Shown here: in pieces, positions 34,701-46,064 of the stretch
Layout of the letters: each line of letters begins with the position of its first letter
Position numbering within the stretch: position 1 is the stretch's first letter
Assembly (NCBI RefSeq): GCF_000003815.2
Contig: NC_049985.1
Location: 3,680,157-3,740,156 of the forward strand
Direction: 5' to 3'
DNA length: 60,000 bases
Origin: Branchiostoma floridae
Lineage: Eukaryota; Chordata; Leptocardii; Amphioxiformes; Branchiostomatidae
Notes under the pieces: model-generated
What the model saw: only the letters and a program-made list of their open reading frames with translations
Told to the model about the DNA's origin: nothing
The model's database searches: none
Made by a program: the position numbers and the translations under genes

Positions 34701-37700
34701 TATATGATCTCGATCCAGTTTTAGCTCACTAAAGAGCTAGTCGTCTTCCACTGGTTGTGACAGAGAGGGCAGACACTATGTACAGTCTTTAAAATTACAG
34801 GTTCATTGTACCGGAAAAATTCCCCTAGCTCTTTTAGACAGGCACAATGAACAGTGAAGCACAGCTTAACATCCCGTCCTAAGGAATGTAACCCTTTCTG
34901 GTAGCGTGCATGTCGAGTGAGTGACACAGCCGGAATCGAACTCACGGCTTCTAGTTGTTCCAGAGGCAGGGCCGCTAACCACTGGACTACGCACGCTACA
35001 GCAAGGGACAAGATCCTTCACCAGATTCGTCAATGTGGAAGTATCAACTTACAATTGTCACGTTTTTTCTCTCTAAAATATCAGGGGCACCTTGTTGAAA
35101 TCCCTACATTTGATTATGCCTCATCGTGTGCGACTGAAAGATATAGTGGGACATGTACTATTTCAAGAAATTTGCATGATTCACAGTTTTGTGGCATTGT
35201 TACGTTTTGACTTTTAGACTTACTTATTTTGCTTAATTTCATAACGTCGATTATAAAGCAAGTGGAGTGATTTGTGTTCTCATATCCCCATGAGGAAAAC
35301 ATCACGATTTGTGTCATATCAGACGGAGGACGGCATAAACTTTCTGCAACTTATGATTTACTGCTTACGTCATAAAAACAAAAATTGATGCAGTTTAGTC
35401 GAGAATCGGCAATGAATTCACATTACTTCATTATATTGAAAATGACACCATAGTTCAGTTTTCTTTAGTATGAATACTACGAACACAGCTAAACTCTACA
35501 GCTAATTAATAATAATGTTTGCGGTATCTACCTTGAAACAGGTATATTATTCGAAAGAAGCTGAAGACATTTGCGACAGAAAAAAGTCCCTCTGAGATGA
35601 GGGTGGGGTCGTCCGGCGGCCAGAAACTGCGCTCTAGATCCTTGGGTCCGGCCGTTCCTGCAAAGGAAGAACGAAAAAGAATTCAAGGTAAGCAAATCCT
35701 TTCTTTCATTTTTCGGTCTGAAAACAGACACAAACCTGAAAATACATCATTTTGAAGTCGTGGATGGCCAAGTGGTAACAAAGGTATGACCTAAGCATTC
35801 CGTATGACCTAAGCATTCCGTACCAAATTTCAGGTTCTTTGACCCAATACCATACACATTACATGTGCAAAACAAAAAATACAATTATGGCCAGAAATTA
35901 AAGTTCCCGGAAATCCAAAAATTAATCATTTGCAAATATTTGATATAACAATGGATACTTGTTTTCGTCTTTGCTAGATTGTATGATTTGTTGTTCATTT
36001 CCTGACTATGTAATTACGTAACACTCATATACCTGACGTGATCCGGACATAGGCGACCAGGCGGAGGGATATTGTTGCGAGGTAGAGTGAATTCATCATG
36101 AAGTCCATCCAATTCCACCACTCTCGCACGTAAGAATGTAGTCCCTCCTCCCACAGCTGTTTGCATTCATTCCACACCATGCCTGCAAGAAAAGATGAAT
36201 AAGAGGACATGTTACCGCCAGGTCCCATGTTGATTTCTAAAACTCCTCAACTGGGGCCCGTTCGAGCCCCCAAATAGTCCGGCAGCCGCAATGCCAACGG
36301 GACCCAGCCCGAAAGAGCAAAAAAGCAGTCCACTACTTGTAACTGAAATGAAATTCAACTGAAAGCCCGTAAGGATTCCATCAGGTCCCAACCCCGTCGG
36401 GCATCGGTTTGGAAATGTGGCCATAGCATGACCTACGTGCTCTCGTCTTCAGAACCCGTTAGCACCCCCTACGTACAGCTGAGTCCCGTGGGCATTGGTT
36501 TTTGGGATTTTGTGACAAAAGTTGGCGGCGGAAAAATGTAAATAGGCGAAGAAGATCACCGCCAGTCGGCTTGTTTTGACAAGGCTAATATTCGTACACC
36601 GTGGGAAATGTTACTGAAGCATTATACGTAGTACGTGACATCGACGTTACCTGCTACGTAGAAGACGATGAGGACTTCCACGGTGGATGGCGGCGGGCCG
36701 CGCCTGTTGGTCATGTTCTCTTCCCGGGGAGAGGCCATGGTCAGCAGGATCAGGAACACCGCGAACGAACCGGACTGGCTGCAGGGAAGCCACAAGGATT
36801 CAGGCACCATTCTCTTTTCCTAACATAGTTTCTTGGTTCTCGGGGATGGCCATTTTAATGTTCTTTTTTGACAAGGATTACACACTTTTCTTGCTTAAAA
36901 AATATTCTCAATGATCGGGAAGAGCAGTTGAAGGAAGCGTAGTCTTCTTAGTTTTAATGCGTTAATGCATCGTCAAGAATTCATTAGTTACTTTTTAAAA
37001 GTTTGCTTAACGCATTAAGTCTTTTGCAACAGTCCAGTGACAGCATGGATGCGTGTATTACGAAATTTTGGTTTTATGTCATTTCATATACTTCAATTTT
37101 ACTGAAAAAGTACAAGAACCAAGAAATTACTGTTCGTGATGTAGCTAGAAAGCTTTCCAGACAAATCACAAAGTATACCACAATCAATAAACGGAGTAGA
37201 CAACTAAAATCCTATACCTAACTGCTTGTTGTAGATACTCGGTACACATACATGGGAGAATATCAAGTTTCCTACCTGAGAAATTTTATGATGGGGGATC
37301 GTATGAAGCGCCTGATCCTACTGCAAGATCACAGAAAGGGAAAATGTACGGTAAACCCATCAGGACATCCCTCGAATAACAACCGTATCTCCAAGCAGAA
37401 GTGTGGCTTAAGTAGTGTGTACATCCCTTGGCTCATTTTTGGCGACGGGTCTAGAGCGTAGCCAAGGGGTTATTGTTTCTATTTTCTTTTTTCTGTCTTT
37501 TCCCTTTATTTTTTGGTCTTATTTTCTGCACCGTTGTAGTGACGAGTCGTCTTCGTAGACTTCTAGCAGCACTGTATCTTATTTTTGGCGGGAGCGTTGA
37601 TTCGCGATTTTTAACATGAGCTGAGGGTTCTCTAAAGCGATCGCAAAACTCCCTCTCCCGGCGATAAAAGAGCCTTAGCCCATTGAAAACCGCGAATCAG

Positions 37701-40367
37701 TGCCCTCACAAAACATAGAAGACAGCGCTGGTAGAAGTTTACGAAGGAGGCTGGTAACGAGTAAACCAGGGATAAAAACTTGTTACAACGAGTCAACTGA
37801 AACAATCTGCTTGAAGGGTATCACGGCTATATGCTTGCCACGGCTGTTCTCTGAAAACAGCCGCCTGTTGGGATGTCCTGGTCGGATTACCGTACGAGAG
37901 AAGAAGCATTGCATGGGAAAATGACAGTGGAACTAAAAGCATGTGGTCTACATCATGATTTCAATTTCTAACGCAGACTAAATGATGCTAGAGGAGTACC
38001 AGGCGCGTATATATTTCAACGTGGTGCTCATCTTCTCATTGATCAGTACTCGTTGTAATGTGTCAAGTAAGGCTCTGGAATACCGGCTAACGGTCCGTCT
38101 AGACACTAGACGGCACTCGACTTTGCCGTTAAGACGGCCTTAACTTTTATTGGACGAAATTGTCCCAATGCTGCTTATGACTGGAAGTGTCTGTCTGTTA
38201 CTCTCCAACTAGAGGCAGTTTTTAGGCGTAGGCGTTTTTGTCGGGTTCTCTATTTTGCCCCTCTTCTTCATAGCCTTCGTATATGACGAAATAGGACAAA
38301 ATAGAAAACCCGACAAAAACGCCTATAACCCTTGAAAATCAGCCCCTGCCAAGCCTCTCTTTGGAGAGTAACTGTCTGTACCAGGTGGTTGGCCGGTCGG
38401 TTTTGCCTGTATCTTGATGTCAGTTAGTACGCAAATGTCTTCCTGTCGTCTGTTGTAATACCAATCCTTGTTCTTGGGCAGAGATCACCAACTGGGTGTA
38501 AGCCATTTATGATGTTGGGAGCATATGAGGAGTCAATTTAGCAACTGACATCCTGGTAGGAGATAGTCTTTTATGGTTCTGAACTTTGGGCACAGATTTT
38601 GGATCTTTAAGAAGAAAAAAAAGTTTACCTGAGAAATTTCATGAAGGGGTTCCTCATGAAGCGGCCCACCTTGCTGCGCGGGTGGAGGATGTAGTAGAAG
38701 GCCATGAAGGGCAGCAGGCTGATGAGCGACATCAGGATGAACACCTTGGTGAAGATGTTGCGCTTGCGCCATCCCGGCAGGCTCTCGTACCAGATGGTGG
38801 TCAGCAGCTGCTGGCAGTGCGGATGGGACACGAACTGCAGGAGAATAAAATCTGAATTACATCACTGGTACAAATCGCATACGCCTTAGCCTGTGTTTAC
38901 ACAATTCCTCGCTGGCTGGTGTTAATGACATCCTCCTCTAGGTGGCGGCAACTGTAGGGCTGGCCGCTAGGAGCGCGATTTTAGTCAGGCCTGTGTTGTA
39001 CAACCTGTAAGTTGTTGGCTGTCGTATAAAGGCTCGTAATGCTACAGTATCATTTCCGAACCGATGCAACACTGGATAGTTAACGGAATGTTGCCACCAA
39101 ATTAACAACTAGAGATAGTAGTATCCGACGGAGCATGGTTCATAAATGTGACTGCAATATGACCAATAGCCGACTGGGTCTTTGATCAGGTGTATACTCT
39201 TCCACTACGATGAAGGATTTCGAATGATACGTACATGTGTTGTAAGTGCTCTGAACATGCCATAGATGTTGACATGTTTTACCTGCTTCTGTTCATATTT
39301 CAACGCGAGTTTCAGCCTGTTCAGGGAAAGCTTTTCTTCATCATCGTCATCCTTTGCACCTTCCTCCTCCTCCTCTTCGTCGCTGTCGTCATCTTCACAA
39401 GCCTATGGTACAAAGAAACATTCTTAGACCTAGTTGGATAATTCTAGTGCCCGAAATAACTCTTGGCGATAAATTTGTATCGCCAGCTTATTTCTCGTGA
39501 GAGAGACCCACTAGAACCACAGCTTTGGCAACACTGGCCCTCAGATATAAAAAAAAAACATTTAAACAATCCATTCAATTACTCTTGATGTAACGTTATT
39601 GTTATGCTATGATTTATATCAGTGCCAATATTGTGTATTTTTCTTTGTTTGCTCAAGTGTATTTGATTTATTAATCAAATTTCCATAAAAATTGGGAACC
39701 ATTCCATTTTACTGGGTTTTCATGGGGGTGTACAATAAGATCATCAGATCAGTTACCTGGTTGAGGACGGCGATGACCTCCTCCGAGCTGCGGCACTGGT
39801 CCAACAGCTGTACGGCGTACGTTCGGCACTCCTCCACCAGCTCCTGCACGGGCAGAACATGGTCAAGTGAGTACAGGTAATTTTATCATTAAAATGGCTT
39901 TTATATGATATTGCCTTTGTTATTGTACATTTTTTACTGAATGAACCAGATGGCTGAGGTGCTTTTATTCACCATAACCGTTGCAAAAGAGGTAAAAATT
40001 AGCAAAATATGATAATAAGATAAAGTTATGAAAACCGGAAAATCAGCTGCAGTACTATAGCCACTACGCAAACTATTCGTCTTTGTGTCCAATGTTTTCA
40101 TCCCGCTGAGAAATCTGGTGGAGATACGGTTGATTTCTTTTATTTGTCATACACAGACACGGAAAATGTGACACTACTCAAAGTAGTAGTTTCGTTTATC
40201 AACATTGCCACATAGAAAGGACAGGCACAATGTATAGCTTAAGGTTGCCATATTGAGGCCCTACGGGCAAACGATTAATTTAAAGTCATGTCCAGTTAAT
40301 AAAATTTGAAGACATATAACTTACACCTTAGATGCTTAAAGGATGGGGTAAACAAACAAACAAACAA

Positions 40368-40426
<59 letters not shown>

Positions 40427-43400
40427 AACAAACAAACAAACAAACAAAGAGATAAAGACTAAGAAACAGGTGTCACCCACCATATATGGGTCCTTGAACT
40501 CGTTCTCGAGCTGTGCGAGGTTGAAGAGCTCCCAGCTGAGGCGGAAGGCGGTGAGGATGGGGTCTGTGGAGGTGAGGGAGATCCAGGCAGGGGAGGCCAG
40601 GGCTCGGTACGTACTGATGCGGTGCAGAGAGTACCGCAGGCTATCAGCCATGATCCGCTCCTTGCAGCTGTCACATTCGCACGTCAGGTTGTGCGGCTGG
40701 GGGGAGGATACAATTTCTGTTAGTGCACTTCAAAATCATCCGGAACTCCCCAACCCACGTCTGCAGTCATTATCCTTCCCCTGAGCAGATGTGACCCTAC
40801 TTTTGATTGGGCAACATTTCGTGTACCTCTCATTCTGATTGGTCAGAGTCCTGTGTATCTGTCCTTCTTTCGGTTCATTCTTTTGAAAATCATTAACTAT
40901 CGAATAACCGGTTGTTAATGATTTTCCATGTCTTACGGGTCATAACCAATATGAAATGGGGCCTTCTGATTGGTCAACGTCCCCTGGCTAAATGGCAATA
41001 CGGTTTACTCACTCATGGCTTAGTAAGGGTAGTAAGGGTTAGAGTTAGGTACTTGTGTATTGTGATCTACCTCAATCTCCAAGCAAAACCTACGATGGCA
41101 TAAGATAGTACTAAACTGTCCATGGAGTGTTGTCAGTCAAGAGGTGTACATTTGTCATGCGTAGCCAAACAAACTCATAGGCCGGCTTCACTTTTTTGGC
41201 AGCTTTTGACACTACCTTATGCTACCGTAGGATCTGCTTGGAAATTAATCTACCTTGGATATGTTGGCGCCCTGTGACAGTAGCAGCTGTAAGATCTCGA
41301 ACTGGTTGAGCTGCGCAGCCAGGATGACGGGAGAGATGTCAGGCGAGTAGTCGAAACACTCCTCCCCGGGGTCGATCGTGTTGCACCACTCCTCACCCAA
41401 CATGTTTGGGGTGATGCTGCAGAAACAATCATTAGCAGTCAGTCATTATCATCTTCTGATCCACAAGTTTCAGGCCTATATATCAAGTTTAACTTTTGTT
41501 CTACTCAAGACGGTTTGTCTTTCGGCATAATCTGTGGATTCTATGAGTAGTAAAAATGTATGTATTGGTTGGCACCCAATATCAGCTAAGCTGCCTGGGT
41601 TTGCCATGTATTGCATTGTCTGTAATTTCAATTAACCTAGATCTAAATCATATAGCCAGGCTGTGTGAACAGGCCTCCTAATTTGCTACACAGCCATAAC
41701 GTCAAATGCATGGTTTAGGACTACGGTCTCAATTGGAACAAGGGGCCCTGCTGTGAAGTTCAAGAGCTGTTTTTTGTACTTTTGGTTGTGACTCTACGCG
41801 GCCCCTGTGGGATACGCCATGGCTCCCGGGATATATTTGGGTACGGCCGGAACCCGGGTTGATTTTAAGTCGGACTTTTAAAATAAACCCGGGACCCGGT
41901 AACACATAGACGCCGGGACATACCCGTGGAGTACACCGATGTGCCCCAGATATCCTGCATTCCACCGGGACAAATTTGTGGCTTAAGAGCCTGGCCGGGA
42001 TAATATCCCTTACGGCCACCGGCGCAATTAGGACCTAAGCCTTACGTGTCCCACAGGATCCAGTGCAATTGGGAATAATCAGAGTTGCATTGAAAAAACT
42101 GGAAGTATATTGCTGTTGAGAAGTATTTCCTGCGTATGCGTACCTGGGGTGGTTGACCATCATCTCCACAATCCGGTACACACCCTCCCGGATGGCGTAC
42201 AGCAGTGCGTTTCCGATCTTGATGTCAGGCTAAAAAGGAGAGATTTGAAGCAATTTAGCTTAAAAGATGCAGCCTACGTCTACTACAAGAACAAACATTG
42301 ATTTAAGTCCAACTCAGTACTAGTATTCTCCACATGCCATTGACATGCCGATGCCATGCAAAAATGCTGTAAGTAGCGCCTGGCCTCTCTGAAATGTACG
42401 ATCTCCAGCCAAACTGTATTGAGATCACTTTCACCATTTCACTTTCAGAAATATTACCTGTCCCAGCAGAAGCTCGACGATCTCGATGTTCTCGTTGTCC
42501 ACGGCCATGGTCAGGGCGCTGCGGCCCACCATGTTGGTGACGTTGACATTGACCGGGGACGGCGGCTGGAGGCACCGCATCAGGGTCGCCTTGTCTCCCT
42601 TCTCAGCCGCCTCGAGGAACATCCGCTCTTTTGGGGTGTACCTTCCGTTAGAAACAACAACAACAACAACAACAACAATAAAACAACATATTTCAGTCTT
42701 AATTCTGTATTCAGAACTAGAAAGCTGAGAATATCGAGCTGATATAGAAATAAATCAAGCTTATATAGAAATAGAAATATCTAAAAAAATATATAGAAAT
42801 ATATATCTGTACAAACACACAAACACACACATACACACACACACACACACACACATATATATGTATATATATATATAAATGATGTACGTATATATCTATA
42901 AATGATCTATCGTCTATACAAAACAGGTGTCTATCTAATGTGGGTTTTCCGCCATTTCCAGACACAGTTTCTACAAAGCGAAATGTCTACCCGTCAGGAG
43001 GATTTGTATAATCTCTTCGACCATTAGCAGATGGCTTCGCCCCAGAGGTGTCACCAAAAATAATTATTTTACTTGTTTTTTATGCATCACATCTGGATTG
43101 CGAAATCAAGAGTTAAAATATTTGCCTGATCTTCGCCTTTAAATCTTTCATTCAGTGCACCATGTTTTATATGCCGTCCGGGAGATGATGCTTCCTTCTG
43201 TTTCAAACGTATCCAATTTTTTGTCTTAATGAATGAATGAAGACCTTTATTGCACATTTTTGCCCCACTGGGCTAAGTACAGGTCACATGGTAAGAATCA
43301 CATATATGTAACAATGGAGACCGTCATACACATCTATATATGCAGATGTGCGTCTAATCTATTCTAGAACATTCGACTTCCTCTCGCTTCTTGGTAATTG

Positions 43401-45431
43401 TATAAATGTAGTTAGCTGTATGGTTGGTTAGAGTTGGTTTATCAAAAGCTGTCAGGAATATAAATTTCTCTTTACTATTCAAGTATCTAAAGTGGGGATA
43501 TTTACTTAACACATAGTCAAATAAAATGCTCCTATCGCTATCATACAAAGGACAATCCATAGTGTACATAACTTTATTGAGACATATCACATTTCCGTTA
43601 TAACATTTCAAAGCCTATTGTCCTTTCAAGACAACAGCGTTTTCCTTAAGAGCTTTTTAGGTTTAATCAGTTTTTTAATGTTTTTTTTTTACTTATTGCT
43701 GCTGTCCATACAAAAATAAGTCCAGTGCCATTCTGGGACAATCCCAAACTTGTATATAAATTATACAGACACGTTTGAATTGAGAGGCTGACATATTTCC
43801 GAAAACGCGCCACAAAATTTGCACAGGCAAAGCAACATATAGCCTTAGTACTATTGACGTACTATTATTCACAAAGTTTCATTTCAACCCTTGCCTAGAA
43901 TCCAGTATTACAACCTTTCCTATTTTTCACTGTGGACAGTATCGCCTACGACCCCGGCCCCCATTACCTTCCCATCGGGGAAAACTCTCTCTGCCCCCGA
44001 AGCGATCCCTCCCCGCGTCCCGGTGTGTATGCCTCGGGCTCCCGTGTAGCTGCCGTGCGCTGAGGAATGATGTGCATTTCCGTGGCGATCTGTGCGTACT
44101 CCCTCCGCCTAACAGCGCCGTCCCCCCGACCATCTGCCATGCCTGTCCAGCTCAAAAACTCCTGACGACACGGACTATAGTTTCCCGCTAAAACTGAGGC
44201 TCTTTTCAGACGACACGTTTTGGTTCCGCTCAAAAACTCCTGACGACAGGGACCATAGTTTCCCGCTTAAACTGAGGCACTTTTCAGACGATACTGTACG
44301 CTCAGCTGTTTTACTGCGCGGCAGAACAAACTGGTGACCGAGCGATCACACTCTTTAACAGTTTACGATCAGATTCCGTGTTTTTGTCAGCATAGAATAT
44401 TTAGTGACTTGATAAAACGGCTTGTTTTACAGAGATTCGTGTATAGTATCATCGCCTTGCTAATTATCTGGGTAATTTGTCGCACAAAGTGCGTCATGTT
44501 CTTGATTATTGTCACAAATAAGCCAGATATGGCAAAAGGGTGGAAAAAACAAATATATCAAAACACAGTTACTTCAGGCTTTTACATGGTTTCGATCAAG
44601 TAAAGTATGTAACATATCCCCCCTTGTGATACAGATATTCTTGCACATAATAACACTGGAGACTCAGTTCAGCACCAAGGACAGAGGTACGCTTTCAATT
44701 CAGTTGTATTGTTTTGGTTCGAGCATGATTCGTTTCATGTTTATTTTGAACGTTTAAAAGGGTGACCTTCAACCTCCGACCCTTCGACAAAGTGTAAATT
44801 TTGACATATTTTTTTGGCGACGCCTCGTGGGCGGATGCATTTTCTATTGTAGCATGTATTTTTCTGTTTTTCAACATGCTGCTATCAAACAGAAAGAGTA
44901 ATGGAACAAGAAAACATTTATTAAACAATTGGACAGGAAAAACACACTATTTTAGACATAGGATCAGTTCACTTACTTGTGGGTGGATTTGAACAGTCTG
45001 AGGGACAAGGAAAAACCGGAAACTGCAGGTTTCTTGGCCAGATCGTACATGGAATAACCCAATCTTCTTCCGCTTCCGGTGTGGCCGAGGTAGCCTTCTC
45101 TCCCAAATCCGTGATGGCCCATATACACATCTCTGCCGGATCCGGGGTACCCCATAGTTGGGTCCCTTCCGGATCCGGGGTACCCCATAGTTGGGTCTCT
45201 TCCGGATCCGGGATACCCCATAGTTGGGTCCCTTCCGGATCCGGGGCACCCCATAGTTGGGTCCCTTCCGGATCCGGGGTGACCTGTGAACCCCTCTCTT
45301 CCATATCCGGTATGCCCGGTGTATACGTCACTTGCGGTTCCGGTCCCTCCCCCATACGCCTCCCTATCGACGGAAGTGCGTGATGACGTGGACTCTCTCT
45401 TTCCAACGGGTTCATGACGGTTTGGCTCCAT
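28157..45431 (-). CDS. TRPC-family cation channel, 21 coding exons
   Basis: Non-selective Ca2+-permeable channel of the plasma membrane, about 1081 aa. Exons in order: 44977-45431, 42458-42641, 42144-42229, 41254-41416, 40481-40696, 39757-39843, 39283-39402, 38629-38834, 36651-36778, 36033-36182, 35532-35657, 34304-34499, 33547-33742, 32871-32999, 31487-31639, 30964-31014, 30642-30671, 30433-30498, 29710-29825, 29022-29218 and 28157-28347. All phases agree. Landmarks are ankyrin repeats ([31 protein letters not shown]), the TRPC linker ([15 protein letters not shown]), an acidic run ([23 protein letters not shown]), S1-S6, [12 protein letters not shown], the pore ([13 protein letters not shown]), LLNMLIAMM, the TRP box EWKFAR (777-782) and coiled-coil [10 protein letters not shown]. 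It ends YTEL, a class I PDZ ligand. No TRPC subtype is assigned. Exons 15-18 and 20 are less certain than the core. Confidence 0.93.
28745..28968. mobile_element. Interspersed repeat with (CA)n tail
   Basis: ATGGAACTTTTACTGCAGTACC, CATCATCGAACTTGATCTTC and GCATCCATCCAAGACTTCTC, ending GTTATGCTGTTAACACACAC and a long CA run. A diverged relative at 49197-49350 shares the first three blocks without the CA tail. The layout suggests a non-LTR element 3' end; the family is not determined. Confidence 0.6.
29301..29449. mobile_element. MITE with GTTACTCAAGCAACTGGA termini
   Basis: GTTACTCAAGCAACTGGATT at the left is inverted at the right (ATCCAGTTGCTTGAGTAAC); the inner CAGTGACACTGATGCTAGTGG suits a hairpin. 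Relatives or halves occur at 6820-6905, 32598-32770 and 52306-52380. Located in TRPC intron 19. Confidence 0.8.
31671..31722. repeat. (CA)n microsatellite
   Basis: An uninterrupted ACACAC run of about 50 bp just upstream of TRPC exon 15 (minus strand). It produces spurious long frames on both strands. Confidence 0.95.
32598..32770. mobile_element. 'CAGACGTTTCAGATAGCATCC' MITE
   Basis: GTCAGACGTTTCAGATAGCA and TGGATGCTATCTGAAACATC are inverted, with a further GATGCTATGTGAAACGTCTGAC on the right. It resembles the interior of 29301-29449 and lies in intron 14. Confidence 0.7.
33403..33563 (-). repeat. 23-bp tandem array copying the TRPC pore-exon donor
   Basis: Seven 23-bp units; on the minus strand each reads CTTTCCAGGAAGTAGAGGTAACG or close to it. 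The first unit is the real exon 13 end and donor (TTCCAGGAAGTGGAG/GTAAGG at 33547). The next six carry the same exon tail and GT donor into intron 13. Unit length is not a multiple of three. Confidence 0.9.
34735..35001 (-). mobile_element. tRNA-derived SINE in TRPC intron 11
   Basis: On the minus strand: GTAGCGTGCGTAGTCCAGTG, then GTTAGCGGC (A box) and TGAGTTCGATTCC (B box, 34932-34944), followed by a non-tRNA body. The head ends carry GTAGCGTGC / GCACGCTAC. A SINE rather than a gene, because no anticodon stem is clear. Confidence 0.7.
37276..37320 (-). other. Candidate 45-nt cassette exon of the TRPC gene
   Basis: Minus strand: polypyrimidine tract and acceptor (CCCTTTCTGTGATCTTGCAG), 45 bases, then donor GTAGGA. 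Phase 2 at both ends fits between exons 8 and 9. It would add 15 residues ([15 protein letters not shown]), nearly repeating the exon 8 end ([12 protein letters not shown]) just after S1. This could be a functional cassette or an exon-end duplication that acquired splice sites. Confidence 0.6.
37532..37803. mobile_element. Long palindromic element in TRPC intron 8
   Basis: The left arm contains CTTCGTAGACTTCTAGCAGC and GATTCGCG; the right arm has the reverse complement in diverged form (GCTGGTAGAAGTTTACGAAG, CGCGAATC). The arms are about 100 bp each. Confidence 0.65.
38198..38371. mobile_element. MITE with TTACTCTCCAA termini
   Basis: TTACTCTCCAA / TTGGAGAGTAA ends; the inner stem GGCGTTTTTGTCGGGTT / AACCCGACAAAAACGCC is near perfect. 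Direct CTGT(CTG) flanks may be a target duplication. Confidence 0.8.
38926..39000 (-). repeat. Repeat shared, inverted, with 54684-54740
   Basis: On the minus strand GCCTGACTAAAATCGCGCTC, then CTAGCGGCCAGCCCTA, matches the plus strand at 54684 almost base for base. Probably the end of a dispersed element. Confidence 0.7.
40350..40447. repeat. (CAAA)n(CAGA)n(CAAA)n microsatellite
   Basis: CAAACAAA runs flank a long CAGACAGA core, ending about 30 bp from the TRPC exon 5 donor. Confidence 0.95.
41070..41247. mobile_element. 'CTCCAAGCAGAT'-family MITE
   Basis: CAATCTCCAAGCAAAACCTA / TAGGATCTGCTTGGAAATTA ends, with GCATAAGATAGTACTAAACTG inverted as AGCTTTTGACACTACCTTATGC. It ends only 7 bp from the TRPC exon 4 donor. 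Confidence 0.8.
41727..42074. mobile_element. Palindromic element, ~350 bp, in TRPC intron 3
   Basis: Centre CCGGAACCCGGGTTGATTTTAA / TAAAATAAACCCGGGACCCGG, flanked by partly complementary arms; outer CAATTGG / CCAATTG-like ends. Confidence 0.5.
43229..43612 (-). mobile_element. CR1-like LINE, 5'-truncated 3' end
   Basis: On the minus strand: reverse transcriptase C-terminal segment ([20 protein letters not shown], then [16 protein letters not shown] and [14 protein letters not shown]), short 3' UTR and a terminal TTCATTCATT run. Paralogous to 16396-16815. Inside TRPC intron 1. Confidence 0.85.
43968..44140 (-). other. Candidate alternative first exon (1b) of the TRPC gene
   Basis: A minus-strand frame from ATG 44140 ([20 protein letters not shown], later EPEAYTPG) ends at donor GGGAAG/GTAATG in phase 2, exactly what exon 2 (KYTPKERMF...) requires. 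The surroundings are GC-rich. Upstream, GCTCAAAAACTCCTGACGAC and TAGTTTCCCGCT are duplicated (44147-44200 and 44228-44270). The isoform would replace the Gly-rich N terminus with 58 residues. Splicing into this exon from exon 1a is not possible in phase, hence a separate promoter. Confidence 0.6.
45045..45308 (-). repeat. 33-bp coding minisatellite in TRPC exon 1a
   Basis: Eight 11-residue units at residues 42-129: four [11 protein letters not shown]-type units (the first with CP), flanked by [33 protein letters not shown] and [11 protein letters not shown]. Central units are nearly identical in DNA (CCCATAGTTGGGTC), indicating recent expansion. The segment is probably disordered and cytoplasmic. 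Confidence 0.9.
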
Positions 45432-46064
45432 TTCTGACGTCTACACCTGGCACCCTAATAAGGAAATACGACAAACATATTAAATGTATGTATGTTAATT
45501 CTTTGCTTTAGGGGTCGCATCTGTAAGCAGCGACAACTATGCTGCAATGCAATATGGACTAGATAGAATTGCCCCGAGGAAGGTATACGTAACAGACGAT
45601 GAAGAAAACGTCGATTGAATGAAATAAGATACTTGGTTTTGTGTACAAAGAATTGTCGAAAAATTTGCAAGTTTACATCGGCGTTTGCCAGAAATATTGG
45701 TAGTGTCTTTAAGTTTTTATGTGTATCTCTTGCATGCGCTTTGCAGAGTTTAAAAGCAAGAGTTGTGCATACATTTCAAAGATACTTATATATTAAAAGA
45801 AAATTGTAACCCGTCTGCTCTGTAAATTATTATTAAAAATTATAGATGGCAATTTTGGTTCACCCAAGTGCAACTATGCCATGCATTATATAATAAACGG
45901 TAACGATAAACTGCCTTTGAAATCTCCAACCAAATTCTTTCCATCAACGACTGTCAATTTCTTCTCCAACGCTCGGGTAGCTGTAATTTTCACTCATCGA
46001 GTCAATGAAGTCTTTTATATATTGGAAGTAGTTTCTTGATATTGCAGTGTCAAGGAAGATGCAA

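Noticed and set aside
40328-40784. 150-aa plus-strand and 107-aa minus-strand frames
   Set aside because: The plus frame is made of CAAA/CAGA repeats; the minus frame is TRPC exon 5 extended into the same microsatellite.
41727-42074. 96-aa minus-strand proline/glycine frame
   Set aside because: It arises from the GC-rich palindrome (CCCGGG repeats) and has no family features.
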